Positions 46,766 through 55,366 of a stretch of DNA of 63,014 nucleotides are shown one piece after another. Position numbers and translations under genes: made by a program. Below the pieces are notes generated by a model. It did no database searches and was not told the origin of the DNA. It saw only the letters and a list, made by a program, of their open reading frames with translations. Source of the DNA: Hydrogenophaga sp. (GTDB lineage Bacteria > Pseudomonadota > Gammaproteobacteria > Burkholderiales > Burkholderiaceae_C); assembly GCF_011390835.1 (NCBI RefSeq), contig NZ_JAABRQ010000022.1, positions 1 to 63,014 of the forward strand, in the 5' to 3' direction. Every line of letters begins with the position of its first letter. The stretch's first letter is position 1.

Positions 46766-48304
46766 TCAGGCGGCGTCGAACACCTTGGCGTAGGTGTCGC
46801 GCAGCAGGTTCTTCTGCACCTTGCCCATCACGTTGCGCGGCAGTTCGTCCACCACGAACAGCCGCTTGGGCACTTTGAAGGCCGCGATCTGCGACTTGAT
46901 GGTCTGCGTCAATTGTTCGGCGTTGAGACTGGCGCCGGGCTGGGGCACGACCACCGCCACCACGCCTTCGCCAAAATCGCTGTGCGGGCAGCCGATCACC
47001 GCCGATTCGGCGACGCCGGGCAAGTCGTTGAGGTAGCCCTCGACCTCGGCCGGGTAGACGTTGTAGCCGCCGGTGATGATGAGATCTTTGCTGCGACCCA
47101 CGATGGTGATGTAGCCGTCGGCATCGAAGCGCCCCACGTCGCCGGTGCGAAACCAGCCTTCGGCGGTGAACTCCTTGGCGTTGGCTTCGGGCATGCGCCA
47201 GTATCCAGGAAACACATTGGGGCCTTTCACCTGGATGCCGCCGATGTCGCCCGCAGGGCAGGGCGCCCCTTGTTCATCGACGCAGCGCACCTGCACGCCC
47301 GGCAGCGGTCGGCCGACCGTGCCACCCTTGCGCTCGCCGTCTGCGGGCCGGCAGGGGTTGGACGTGAGCATGATGGTTTCGCTCATGCCGTAGCGCTCGA
47401 GGATGGTGTGTCCGGTACGGGCCTGCCATTCGACAAAGGTTTCGGTGAGCAGCGGGGCCGAACCACTGATGAAGAGTCGCATGTGGCTGCAGGCCGCAGG
47501 CGTCAGCGCCGCTTCCTGCAGCAGCCGCACATACAGAGTAGGCACGCCCATGAACACGGTGGCTTGCGGCAGCCAGGCCAGCACCTGCGCCGGCTGGAAC
47601 TTGGTGATCCACAGCATCTTGCTGCCGTTCAGGAGTGCACAGTGCGCGGCGACAAACAGGCCGTGCACATGGAAGATCGGCAGCGCGTGGATCAGCACAT
47701 CGTCAGCCTGCCAGTCCCAATGGTTCAGCAGGACGTGCACATTGGACGTCAGGTTGCCGTGGGTGAGTTGCGCGCCTTTGCTGCGTCCCGTGGTGCCGCT
47801 GGTGTAGAGGATGGCGGCCAGGTCGTCGGGCTTGACCGAGCAAACCGCCTGCTCGCTCGACTGCGTCTGCACCGCCGCCAACAGGCTGCCTTGGCCGTCC
47901 GCGCCCAGGCTCACCAGCGTGGGCACGCCCTGTTCTTCGGTGATGGCGCGCAGCGCTGTCTCGCGGGCCGGGTCACACACGAACACGCGTGGCTCGGCGT
48001 TGGCGATGAAGTAGGCCAGCTCTGCCGCCTGGTAGGCGGTGTTGAGCGGCACGTAGACCACGCCGGCACGCAGGCAGGCGAGGTAGAAGAGCAGGGCGGG
48101 TACCGACTTTTCCACCTGCACCATGACCCGGTCGCCGGGCTTCACGCCGCTGGCGTGCAGCCAGTTCGCCATGCGGGCGCTGATCTGGTCGATTTCACCG
48201 AAAGTGGTGCGCTCACCGCTGTCGGATTCGATCGCGACGCGCTCTGGATGCTGGCGGAAGACCGACTGGAAGTGGGCGTAGAGGTTGTATTCTTGGGTGC
48301 TCAT
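46766..48304 (-). CDS. matB: Malonyl-CoA synthetase
   Basis: A 512-residue ANL-family ligase that forms malonyl-CoA from malonate, CoA and ATP. Motifs are the P-loop AILYTSGTTGRSKGAQLTH, ERYGMSETIMLTSNPC, the hinge region FRTGDVGRFDADGYITIVGR, and the C-terminal lysine in LPRNVMGKVQKN. The MatB assignment over other acyl-CoA ligases is supported by the neighbouring malonyl-CoA decarboxylase, TRAP transporter and GntR regulator. It is the last gene of the minus-strand run and is followed by the shared terminator. Confidence 0.9.
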   Translation of the reverse strand: MSTQEYNLYAHFQSVFRQHPERVAIESDSGERTTFGEIDQISARMANWLHASGVKPGDRVMVQVEKSVPALLFYLACLRAGVVYVPLNTAYQAAELAYFIANAEPRVFVCDPARETALRAITEEQGVPTLVSLGADGQGSLLAAVQTQSSEQAVCSVKPDDLAAILYTSGTTGRSKGAQLTHGNLTSNVHVLLNHWDWQADDVLIHALPIFHVHGLFVAAHCALLNGSKMLWITKFQPAQVLAWLPQATVFMGVPTLYVRLLQEAALTPAACSHMRLFISGSAPLLTETFVEWQARTGHTILERYGMSETIMLTSNPCRPADGERKGGTVGRPLPGVQVRCVDEQGAPCPAGDIGGIQVKGPNVFPGYWRMPEANAKEFTAEGWFRTGDVGRFDADGYITIVGRSKDLIITGGYNVYPAEVEGYLNDLPGVAESAVIGCPHSDFGEGVVAVVVPQPGASLNAEQLTQTIKSQIAAFKVPKRLFVVDELPRNVMGKVQKNLLRDTYAKVFDAA

Positions 48305-48341
48305 GGAAGAAACCTCGCGAGAGGCCGGATGGACCGCGGTC

Positions 48342-49631
48342 TCAAGACCGCGTTTTCAAGAGGCGTTTGACGGCCGCCGCGTGGCTGACCTTGTTGTCAA
48401 CGAATTGCTGGTGTCTTGCCTCAACCGACCCGATGTCGTACAGGTAGTTGACCATCAGGCCCAGCGACTGACGAATGCCTTTTCGGGAAAGGTCGGCGGC
48501 GAAATTCACCCGCTCCAGGCGCGCACCGTTGTCCAGATGGAAACGCGCAACCGGATCGCCCAGACTCTCGTGCGAGGACTCGACCAGGTAGCGCGCACCC
48601 AGCGAGACCAGGTCTTCGCGCAATCCTTTGGGCATGCGCTTCACATCGTCCGGCTGTGCTGAGGTGTGGGCTTGCTGCCAGGCTTTGATCCGTTGCATGG
48701 CTGAACGCCATTCGATATGGGTCTCGGTGTCGGCAGCATGGCTGAGCCAGCGGGTGAATCCGGGAACCGGCGACAGCGTGCAAAAGGTCTTGACCTGCGG
48801 CAGCTCGCGCTTGAGCTGGTCGGCCACCTTTTTGATCAGAAAATTGCCCAGCGACACGCCGCGCAGACCTGGCTGACAGTTGCTGATGGAGTAAAAAACG
48901 GCGGTGGTCGCCTTGGCGGCTAATGAGGCGTCGGGCGGCGACTCGATCAGCGGGGCGATCGCGTCGGCCATTTCAGTGACCAGGGCCACTTCCACAAAAA
49001 TCAGCGGCTCGTCCCCCAGCTGGGGGTGGAAGAAGGCGTAGCAGCGCCGGTCGGGTTGCAGGCGGCGGCGCAAGTCGTTCCAGCCGCTGATCTCATGCAC
49101 CGCTTCGTGGTGGATGATCTTCTCCAGCAGCGCCGCGCTCGATTGCCAGTCCACCTGCTCCAGGCGCAGAAATCCCGGGTTGAACCAGGAACTGAGCAGG
49201 TGAAGGAAATCAGCGTCGACCGCCGCCAGCTCGGGCTGGTTCTTTCGCAGCGCCAGCAGGTCGCAGCGCATGGACAGCAGCATGGCGGTGCCGCCGGGTG
49301 CGCGGTTGATCCGGCGCAGCAGCTCTTGGCGCGGTGGCTCCACCACCTCCGTCAGCTTGGCCAGTGCATCGGCATCGGGTGACTGCGCATAGCGGGTAGC
49401 GGCGGCCAGCACGGCGGTAGGCGCCGGCGCGAACTCGGTGGCCAATGCCGCAAAGAAGCCTTCGCGTCGCGCAGCGGGCACCTGCCGGTAACCTTCGATG
49501 ACCTCGACCGCGAGCGCATACACATTGGCTTGCCCGCGCTCGGATACGAGCTGGCGGCAAGAGCGAAGCAGCGGCTCAAGGGTGCGGTCGCCTCGGGCCT
49601 TCTGGGTCAGGCGCAGCAGCTTGTCGAGCAT
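48342..49631 (-). CDS. Malonyl-CoA decarboxylase
   Basis: A 429-residue protein of the MCD family, which releases CO2 from malonyl-CoA to give acetyl-CoA. It has an N-terminal helical domain and a C-terminal acyltransferase-like domain with FYSISNCQPGLRGVSLGNFL, VKTFCTLSPVPGFTRWL and a closing HGAAV-like segment in VSHAAAVKRLL. The family member in mat operons is MatA. It lies 6 nt after the TRAP large permease gene and 37 nt before matB. No good ribosome-binding site is seen; coupling to the upstream gene is likely. Confidence 0.93.
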   Translation of the reverse strand: MLDKLLRLTQKARGDRTLEPLLRSCRQLVSERGQANVYALAVEVIEGYRQVPAARREGFFAALATEFAPAPTAVLAAATRYAQSPDADALAKLTEVVEPPRQELLRRINRAPGGTAMLLSMRCDLLALRKNQPELAAVDADFLHLLSSWFNPGFLRLEQVDWQSSAALLEKIIHHEAVHEISGWNDLRRRLQPDRRCYAFFHPQLGDEPLIFVEVALVTEMADAIAPLIESPPDASLAAKATTAVFYSISNCQPGLRGVSLGNFLIKKVADQLKRELPQVKTFCTLSPVPGFTRWLSHAADTETHIEWRSAMQRIKAWQQAHTSAQPDDVKRMPKGLREDLVSLGARYLVESSHESLGDPVARFHLDNGARLERVNFAADLSRKGIRQSLGLMVNYLYDIGSVEARHQQFVDNKVSHAAAVKRLLKTRS

Positions 49632-49637
49632 CGCGGA

Positions 49638-50945
49638 TCAGCCCATCAAGGTCTTGGGCAACCAGGTCGCGATCTCCGGGAACACGCACAGGATGACGAT
49701 GGCCACGACCATGCACATCATGAAGGGGAACGCGCCCTTGAGGATGGTGGGCAGGCGCACATCGGGTGTGATGCTGTTGATCACGAACAGGTTAAGGCCC
49801 ACGGGCGGCGTGATCAGGCCCAGCTCCATGTTGATGGTGAGGATGACGCCGAACCAGATCGGATCAAAGCCTGCTGCGGTGATCACCGGCATCAGGATCG
49901 GGGTGGTCATCAGGATGATGGCCGCTGGCGGCAGAAACATGCCGGCGACCAGCAGTAGCAGGTTGACCGCGGCCAGAATCACCCACTTGTTCACCTGCAT
50001 CTCGCCGATGGCCTCGGCTACCGACTGCGTAACTTGCAGCGACGACATCATGTAGCCAAACAAGATGGAGGTGCCAATGATCATCAGCAACATGCCTGAC
50101 TCGCGCAATCCGTCGCGCAAGATCGCCCAAAGGTCCATCGGCTTCCAGACCTTGTAGATCACAATCACCATCAGCAAGCACAGCGCTGCACCCACGCCGG
50201 CCGCCTCTGAAGGCGTCGCAATGCCGCCGTACAGCGCGTACACCACACCGACGATCACGGCAATGAAGGGCAGAAGCCTGGGCAGCAGCTCCAGCTTTTC
50301 TTTCATGCTGTAGATGCGGTCGGCATCCACCAGCACCGTGCCGCGCTTCCAGCTGATGAACAGCGCCCACAGCATGAACAAACCGGTCAGCATCAGGCCC
50401 GGCAGCACGCCGGCCAGGAACAGCCGTCCGATCGAGGTCTCGGAAGCGATCCCGTACAGAATCATCGTGATGCTGGGCGGGATCAGGATGCCCAGGGTAC
50501 CGCCGGCGGCGATCGCGCCCGTGGCCAGATCGGCGTCGTAGCCGCGCTTGCGCATCTCGGGAATGCCCATCTTGCCGATGGCAGCACAGGTGGCGGGTGA
50601 AGAGCCCGTGAGCGCTGAGAACAGCGCGCAGGCGCCGATGTTGCTGATCACCAGCGAGCCCGGCACCCGGTGCAGCCAGCGGGCCAGGGCTTCGTAGAGG
50701 TCGCCGCCGGCGCGCGAGCTCGCCACTGCCGCACCCATGATCACGAACATGGGTAGCGACACCAGGGTGAAGTCGCTCAGGCCTGCGAAGATGGTCTCAG
50801 GGACGAAGTGGATGCTGTTCCAGCCATCGAAGATCACCATGAACAGCAGCGCCACCGCACCCAGGCCAAAGGCGATGGGCAACCCGGTGGCCAGCACCAG
50901 GATGGTGACGAGAAAAATCAGAAAACCGATGGCGAGCGCACTCAT
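49638..50945 (-). CDS. TRAP transporter large permease (DctM-type), probable malonate
   Basis: A 435-residue membrane protein with about 12 helices, beginning ALAIGFLIFLVTILVLATGL and containing the DctM signature regions SSRAGGDLYEALARWL and LIPPSITMILYG. TRAP carriers use a Na+ gradient and a periplasmic binding protein. GGAG precedes the ATG. Gene order DctP-DctQ-DctM followed by malonate enzymes suggests malonate as substrate, similar to the MatPQM carrier described in Sinorhizobium. Confidence 0.93.
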   Translation of the reverse strand: MSALAIGFLIFLVTILVLATGLPIAFGLGAVALLFMVIFDGWNSIHFVPETIFAGLSDFTLVSLPMFVIMGAAVASSRAGGDLYEALARWLHRVPGSLVISNIGACALFSALTGSSPATCAAIGKMGIPEMRKRGYDADLATGAIAAGGTLGILIPPSITMILYGIASETSIGRLFLAGVLPGLMLTGLFMLWALFISWKRGTVLVDADRIYSMKEKLELLPRLLPFIAVIVGVVYALYGGIATPSEAAGVGAALCLLMVIVIYKVWKPMDLWAILRDGLRESGMLLMIIGTSILFGYMMSSLQVTQSVAEAIGEMQVNKWVILAAVNLLLLVAGMFLPPAAIILMTTPILMPVITAAGFDPIWFGVILTINMELGLITPPVGLNLFVINSITPDVRLPTILKGAFPFMMCMVVAIVILCVFPEIATWLPKTLMG

Positions 50946-50969
50946 GCGGACTCCAAGAAAAGGGGGAGG

Positions 50970-51509
50970 TCAGATGCGATCGTCGGGTGAGAGACCAAAC
51001 GGATGCTCACGTTGCGTGATCACCAGCCACACTTCGGCCAGGTACTGCAGGCACAGCAGGCTCAAGCCCACCGGCACCGAAAGGTACGGAATCCAAAGTC
51101 GTGCGCGCCACATGGACGCCGTCGTCTGGTTGTTCACCCAGGTGTCGTGCCACCAGGGAATGGACGCCCAGAGAAACAGTCCGCAGAACACCAGCGCGAT
51201 CACACTGCCGATCAGATGCAGCTGGCGCCGCATGCGCGGGCGCACCATGAGGGGTACCACGTCCACCGCGACATGGCCGCGGGTGAGCAATATGTAGGGC
51301 GCTCCGATGAAGGTGGCGGCGACCAGCAGGTACATCACGAACTCGGTCTGCCAGATGGACGATTCGTTGAGCACCGCCCGCACGAATACCATCTGGCACA
51401 CCACTGCGATCGACACCAGGATCATGCCCGCAGCGACCACGCCAAACAGGCGCGACGCTGCGTGCACCCCAGCCACCCAAGCGGGCAGCGGACGCTCGTT
51501 ACTTGACAC
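50970..51509 (-). CDS. TRAP transporter small permease (DctQ-type)
   Basis: A 179-residue protein with four helices (LFGVVAAGMILVSIAVVCQM; FVMYLLVAATFIGAPYILL; LHLIGSVIALVFCGLFLWA; LSVPVGLSLLCLQYLAEVWL) and the family pair IWQTEFV. It starts with GTG at 51509, overlapping the binding-protein gene by 11 nt, which implies translational coupling. Confidence 0.9.
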   Translation of the reverse strand: MSSNERPLPAWVAGVHAASRLFGVVAAGMILVSIAVVCQMVFVRAVLNESSIWQTEFVMYLLVAATFIGAPYILLTRGHVAVDVVPLMVRPRMRRQLHLIGSVIALVFCGLFLWASIPWWHDTWVNNQTTASMWRARLWIPYLSVPVGLSLLCLQYLAEVWLVITQREHPFGLSPDDRI

Positions 51510-52503
51510 TCAGGGCCTTCTCGATCAGCTCCTTGCCGCCGGGGACCTTGTCAGCGAATTCCTTGTAGGAGGTCTTCTGGGCCACAGCGCGCCAAGCTTC
51601 GGCCTCGGCGTCGGTGAGCGTGACCACCTCAACCTTGTTGGCCTTGAAGGTTTCCACCATTTTGTCGTCGAGCTTCTTGGACTCGGCCTCAAAGTAGGCT
51701 TCAGCCTTCTGCGAAGCGGCCATCAGTGCCTTTTTCTGAGCATCGTTCAGCTTGTCCCAGCTCTTCATCGAGATCAGCACCGGCTCGTACATGAACCACA
51801 GCGCATTGTCGCCAGGTGCGGTGATGCACTTGAGTTGCTCGTACAGGCGGAACGAAACAAAGCTGCCGGAGGAGGTGTCGGTGGCGGTAGCCACACCCTG
51901 CTGCAGTGCGCTGTACACCTCGCTCGAAGGAATCGAGACGATGGAGGCACCCGCACCCGCCCACATCTGCGAGAAGGTGGCGCCAGCCGAACGCATCTTC
52001 ATGCCGACCACATCTTCGGGCTTTTTGATGCACTTGTCCTTGCCGGCGAATGCGCCTGCCAGCCAGGCGTCGGCCAGCACCTTCGCACCACCTTTTTCAA
52101 TGATGCCCTTGATGTCTTTCATGAACGCAGAGTCGTTGATGCGGCGCGCATGGGCGTGGCCTTTGACCAGGCCTGGCATCAGCGTGGCGCCGAACTGCGG
52201 GTGGAAGCCCGAGGCGTAATCCAGCGGGAGCGAGGTCATGTCGATCTGCCCGCTCAGCATGGCTTTCCACTGCTCTTGCGCTTTGACCAGGCTGGAACCC
52301 GGAAAGACCTTGATCTCCACGCCCACATTGGCCGCGGCAACGTCGCGGGCAATCATCTGCACCATCTCGTCGCGCACGTCGCCTTTGCCCCCCGGGAATT
52401 GGTGGGATGCCTTAAGCACCACCTGGGCCTGGGCGGCGCTGGACAGACCGATGAGGGCGGCGATGCCCAAGGCGGTGAAGCTGAATTTGAAAGATCGGGT
52501 CAT
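51499..52503 (-). CDS. TRAP transporter solute-binding protein (DctP-type)
   Basis: 334 residues with a signal peptide (MTRSFKFSFTALGIAALIGL, cleavage probably after AQA near residue 26) and the mature start QVVLKASHQFPGGKGDVRDE. The DctP fold continues with WAGAGASIVSIPSSEVYSAL. It binds the carboxylate in the periplasm and delivers it to DctQM. GGAG lies 7-8 nt before the ATG. First gene of the malonate transcript; the divergent GntR gene starts 120 nt away. Confidence 0.93.
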   Translation of the reverse strand: MTRSFKFSFTALGIAALIGLSSAAQAQVVLKASHQFPGGKGDVRDEMVQMIARDVAAANVGVEIKVFPGSSLVKAQEQWKAMLSGQIDMTSLPLDYASGFHPQFGATLMPGLVKGHAHARRINDSAFMKDIKGIIEKGGAKVLADAWLAGAFAGKDKCIKKPEDVVGMKMRSAGATFSQMWAGAGASIVSIPSSEVYSALQQGVATATDTSSGSFVSFRLYEQLKCITAPGDNALWFMYEPVLISMKSWDKLNDAQKKALMAASQKAEAYFEAESKKLDDKMVETFKANKVEVVTLTDAEAEAWRAVAQKTSYKEFADKVPGGKELIEKALSVK

Positions 52504-52534
52504 GGTTTGTCTCCTGTTGGTGGGGGCGGTGATG

Positions 52535-52544
52535 TTGTATAAAA
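52535..52544. promoter_or_regulatory. Candidate GntR/MatR operator
   Basis: TTGTATAAAA lies between the divergent TRAP and GntR genes. It differs at one position from the palindrome TTGTATACAA, a form similar to sites reported for MatR-type regulators as I recall them. The single imperfect site and recall-based consensus keep confidence low. Confidence 0.35.
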
Positions 52545-52622
52545 CCTCATGGATGTTATGTGCATCATCACAAGGACTGGCCTAGGAGTTACCCCGAGCC
52601 CGTCCAAGCCGGAGCAGCCGTC

Positions 52623-53342
52623 ATGAAAGCCGACTCACCCACCCGCTCCCGTGTGCAACAGGTGCGAGACCAGCTGGAAGACGACATCGTCAACGGCCGC
52701 ATGCGCCCGGGCGAGCAGGTGCAGATTGAGCAGCTGATGGCGCGTTTTGGAGTGTCGCGCACGCCAGTGCGCGAAGCCCTGCAGCAACTTGAGATCAGTG
52801 GCCTGGTCGCGGTGCAGCCCAAGCGCGGCACCTTTGTGGCACAGGTCGGCATGCCCGAGCTGATCCAGATGTTTGAAGTCATGGCTGAGCTGGAAGCCAT
52901 GTGCGCGCGCCTGGCCACGCGCCGCGTATCGCAGGCGGCCCTGCGAGACATCGAGATTGCCCTGGTGGCCTGCGAGGCGCAGTGCGCCACGCAGGACAGC
53001 AACGCCTACTACTATGCCAACGAGCAGTTTCACCAGCTGATCTACCAGGCCTGTGGCAACGCGTTTCTTGTGCAGCAGACCCAGTTGCTCAAAAACCGCC
53101 TCAAGCCCTACCGGCGCCTGCAGCTGCAGTTGCGCAACCGCATGTCACAGTCGCTGCAGGAGCACCGCGATATCGTGCGGGCGCTCCAGCAGGGTGAGGA
53201 AGAAGCCGCGGCGCAGGCCGCGCGTGATCACGTGCTGATTCAAGGGCAGCGGTTCACCGACCTCATGAGCCTGGCCAGCCAGCCGCTGGCGCCCCCTGCG
53301 CGCACCCTGCGCATTGAGCCCCTGCAACGCCTGGGCGCCTGA
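52623..53342 (+). CDS. GntR family (FCD) regulator, probable MatR
   Basis: A 239-residue regulator. The N-terminal winged helix-turn-helix (about 10-75) contains FGVSRTPVREALQQLEISGL and the wing QPKRGTFVAQV; the C-terminal FCD helical ligand domain has MAELEAMCARLATRR and a metal-type His pattern (NEQFHQLIYQACGN, AARDHVLI). It diverges from the malonate TRAP operon, so repression relieved by malonate or malonyl-CoA is the likely mode. The start at 52623 with GGAG upstream is preferred to 52560, which adds 21 unrelated residues. Confidence 0.9.
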   Translation: MKADSPTRSRVQQVRDQLEDDIVNGRMRPGEQVQIEQLMARFGVSRTPVREALQQLEISGLVAVQPKRGTFVAQVGMPELIQMFEVMAELEAMCARLATRRVSQAALRDIEIALVACEAQCATQDSNAYYYANEQFHQLIYQACGNAFLVQQTQLLKNRLKPYRRLQLQLRNRMSQSLQEHRDIVRALQQGEEEAAAQAARDHVLIQGQRFTDLMSLASQPLAPPARTLRIEPLQRLGA

Positions 53343-53425
53343 TTCGCTGATTGCGACCCATTCGAAACCCGGTTGCTGGGGTGGCGGGTCTATTGTTGAG
53401 TGCCTAGGCTGACTATCATGGCTCC

Positions 53426-54853
53426 ATGACGCAAGCTCCACCCGACATTCCCATGCGCGCGCTGTTCGACGCCCAGTACCAGGCCAGCCGCGCTCAGATC
53501 GATGTGCCCCTGGCGGTCCGGCGCGACCGCCTCAAGCGCATGCGCGCCCTCATCAACACCCACGGTGCGGCCCTGGCCGATGCGGTACAGGCCGACTTCG
53601 GCGTGCGCTCGCCCCAGTTGACCGAGGTCGCCGACTTCCTCGTGTTGCGTGCCTTGCTGGGCGACCTGGAAAAGCACTTGGCCGCCTGGACCAAACCGCA
53701 GCGCGTGAAGACGCCGCTCTACCTCAAGCCTGCCAGCGCCTACATCCAGCGCCAGCCGCTGGGCGTGGTGGGCGTGATTGGCCCTTGGAACTACCCGCTG
53801 CAACTCACGTTGGGCCCGGCCGCCACCGCCCTGGCCGCTGGCAACCGGGTGATGATCAAGCCCAGCGAGCTCACGCCACACAGCTCTGCCTTGCTGGCCA
53901 AGCTGCTGCATGAGACCTTTGAGGCCGACGAGCTGTGCGTGGTGCAGGGCGGGGCCGATGTGGCGCACGAATTTGCAAGCTTGCCGTTTGACCACTTGCT
54001 GTTCACCGGGTCCACCGCGGTGGGCCGCAAGGTCGCTGCCGCCGCCGCGGCCAACCTCACGCCGACCACACTGGAACTGGGCGGCAAGTCGCCCTGTGTG
54101 ATCGACCGCTCGGTCAACCTGGCCGATGCGGCGCTCAAGATCGCGCACGGCAAGTTGCTCAACGGCGGCCAGACCTGCATCGCGCCTGACTACGTGCTGC
54201 TGCCACGCGGCATGGAGGCGGCGTTCGAGCAGGCCTTCACCGCCGCCGTGCAGCGCCTGTTTCCCACCATCGCCGGCAATCCGGACTACACCGCCATCCT
54301 CACCGAGCGCCACCAGGCCCGCCTGCAATCCCTGGTGGCCGACGTGGCATCACAGGGCGCGCGCGTGGTGACGCTGGGGCAGGGCGGCCAGACCGCTGGC
54401 GCACCGCTCAACCGCCAGATGGCGCCTACGCTGGTGTTCGACGCACCCGCCGATTCCCGCCTGATGGCTGAGGAAATTTTCGGCCCGGTGCTGCCTGTGC
54501 TGGTCTACGACGGCATGGACGACGCTGTGCAATATATCAACGAGCGCCCGCGACCCCTGGCCTTGTACTGGTTCGGCACCGACCACATCGCCTGCGATCG
54601 ACTACTCAGCCGCACCGTGAGCGGTGGCGTGACGGTGAACGACACGCTGATGCACATCGCCCATGAGAACCTGCCGTTTGGCGGGGTGGGCGAAAGTGGC
54701 TGGGGCGCGTACCACGGTGAAGCGGGTTTCCTGCGCTTCACCCAGCAAAAGCCGGTGATGGTGCAGTCGCGCTTTGCAATCAGCGACGTCTTCTACCCAC
54801 CCTATGGGGCGAAGTTCGACCGCGTCATGGGCCTGCTCAAGCGCTGGCTCTGA
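53426..54853 (+). CDS. Coniferyl-aldehyde-dehydrogenase-type ALDH
   Basis: A 475-residue NAD(P)-dependent aldehyde dehydrogenase with Glu217 (LELGGKSPCVID) and catalytic Cys251 (GGQTCIAPDYVL). The cofactor region is GVVGVIGPWNYPLQLTL and FTGSTAVGRKVAA. Sequence style (DYVLLPRG, NDTLMHIAHENLPFGGVGES) fits CalB-like enzymes that oxidise coniferyl and other hydrophobic aldehydes. The real substrate is unknown. It is probably transcribed alone; the small minus-strand gene converges on it. Confidence 0.92.
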   Translation: MTQAPPDIPMRALFDAQYQASRAQIDVPLAVRRDRLKRMRALINTHGAALADAVQADFGVRSPQLTEVADFLVLRALLGDLEKHLAAWTKPQRVKTPLYLKPASAYIQRQPLGVVGVIGPWNYPLQLTLGPAATALAAGNRVMIKPSELTPHSSALLAKLLHETFEADELCVVQGGADVAHEFASLPFDHLLFTGSTAVGRKVAAAAAANLTPTTLELGGKSPCVIDRSVNLADAALKIAHGKLLNGGQTCIAPDYVLLPRGMEAAFEQAFTAAVQRLFPTIAGNPDYTAILTERHQARLQSLVADVASQGARVVTLGQGGQTAGAPLNRQMAPTLVFDAPADSRLMAEEIFGPVLPVLVYDGMDDAVQYINERPRPLALYWFGTDHIACDRLLSRTVSGGVTVNDTLMHIAHENLPFGGVGESGWGAYHGEAGFLRFTQQKPVMVQSRFAISDVFYPPYGAKFDRVMGLLKRWL

Positions 54854-54904
54854 GCAGTGCGCGCTGAAACGCCGGCGCTCGCTCAGTTGAGCGTGCGCTG
54901 CTCA
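54851..54904. repeat. Imperfect inverted repeat across convergent gene ends
   Basis: Arms TGAGCAGTGCGCGCT (54851-54865) and AGCGTGCGCTGCTCA (54890-54904) pair over 15 positions with two G-U pairs and a 24-nt loop. The left arm begins at the aldehyde dehydrogenase stop codon and the right arm lies in the 3' end of the minus-strand gene. It may act as a bidirectional terminator; there is no T-run. Confidence 0.5.
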
Positions 54905-55140
54905 AGCTCAGTTTCAGGATCGTCTGAGGGAATGAAGTCGACTGGCTGCAGATAGCCGTCTGCCTGCAGGTCGCGCGCCAGGTCCGACACGTCGGTGCCC
55001 AGCAACAGAGACAACTCCTGCTCGCTGCGCCGGCCATTGGCCAGCAGCAGCAAGCTGTGGGCGCAGCGTCCCATGCGGGCCGGCTGGACCAGCATGTCCC
55101 AGGCCTTGGCGGTTTTGCAGAATCGTTGATAGCTGTTCAT
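54883..55140 (-). CDS. Small protein, unknown function
   Basis: 85 residues, soluble: MNSYQRFCKTAKAWDMLVQP, then GRRSEQELSLLLGTDVSDLA and an acidic/polar end. The middle looks like a winged-helix fragment, which could bind nucleic acid, but I do not recognise a family. GGGGAAG lies 7 nt before the ATG at 55140; the frame is open further upstream to 55512, but that part overlaps the MFS gene on the other strand. It converges on the aldehyde dehydrogenase gene. Confidence 0.72.
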   Translation of the reverse strand: MNSYQRFCKTAKAWDMLVQPARMGRCAHSLLLLANGRRSEQELSLLLGTDVSDLARDLQADGYLQPVDFIPSDDPETELEQRTLN

Positions 55141-55366
55141 GTTGGCTTCCCCTGCGTGCCGCCATGCAAGTGGCGATTGTTGTGCAAATGCAAGATGCGT
55201 ACCAGCATAGTTCGGGTGTGTGACAGGGCCTTGACAGCGCACGGGTCCCGGCCATGGGGCAGGTTGCTCACCAGGGCGGTGCATGGCGCGCTGCGTCGGC
55301 CCAGTCCTGTGCACTGTCTCGAGCCTGCCAGCGAGGCCGCAGGCGGCGGCGTACGATAGCGGCCTC

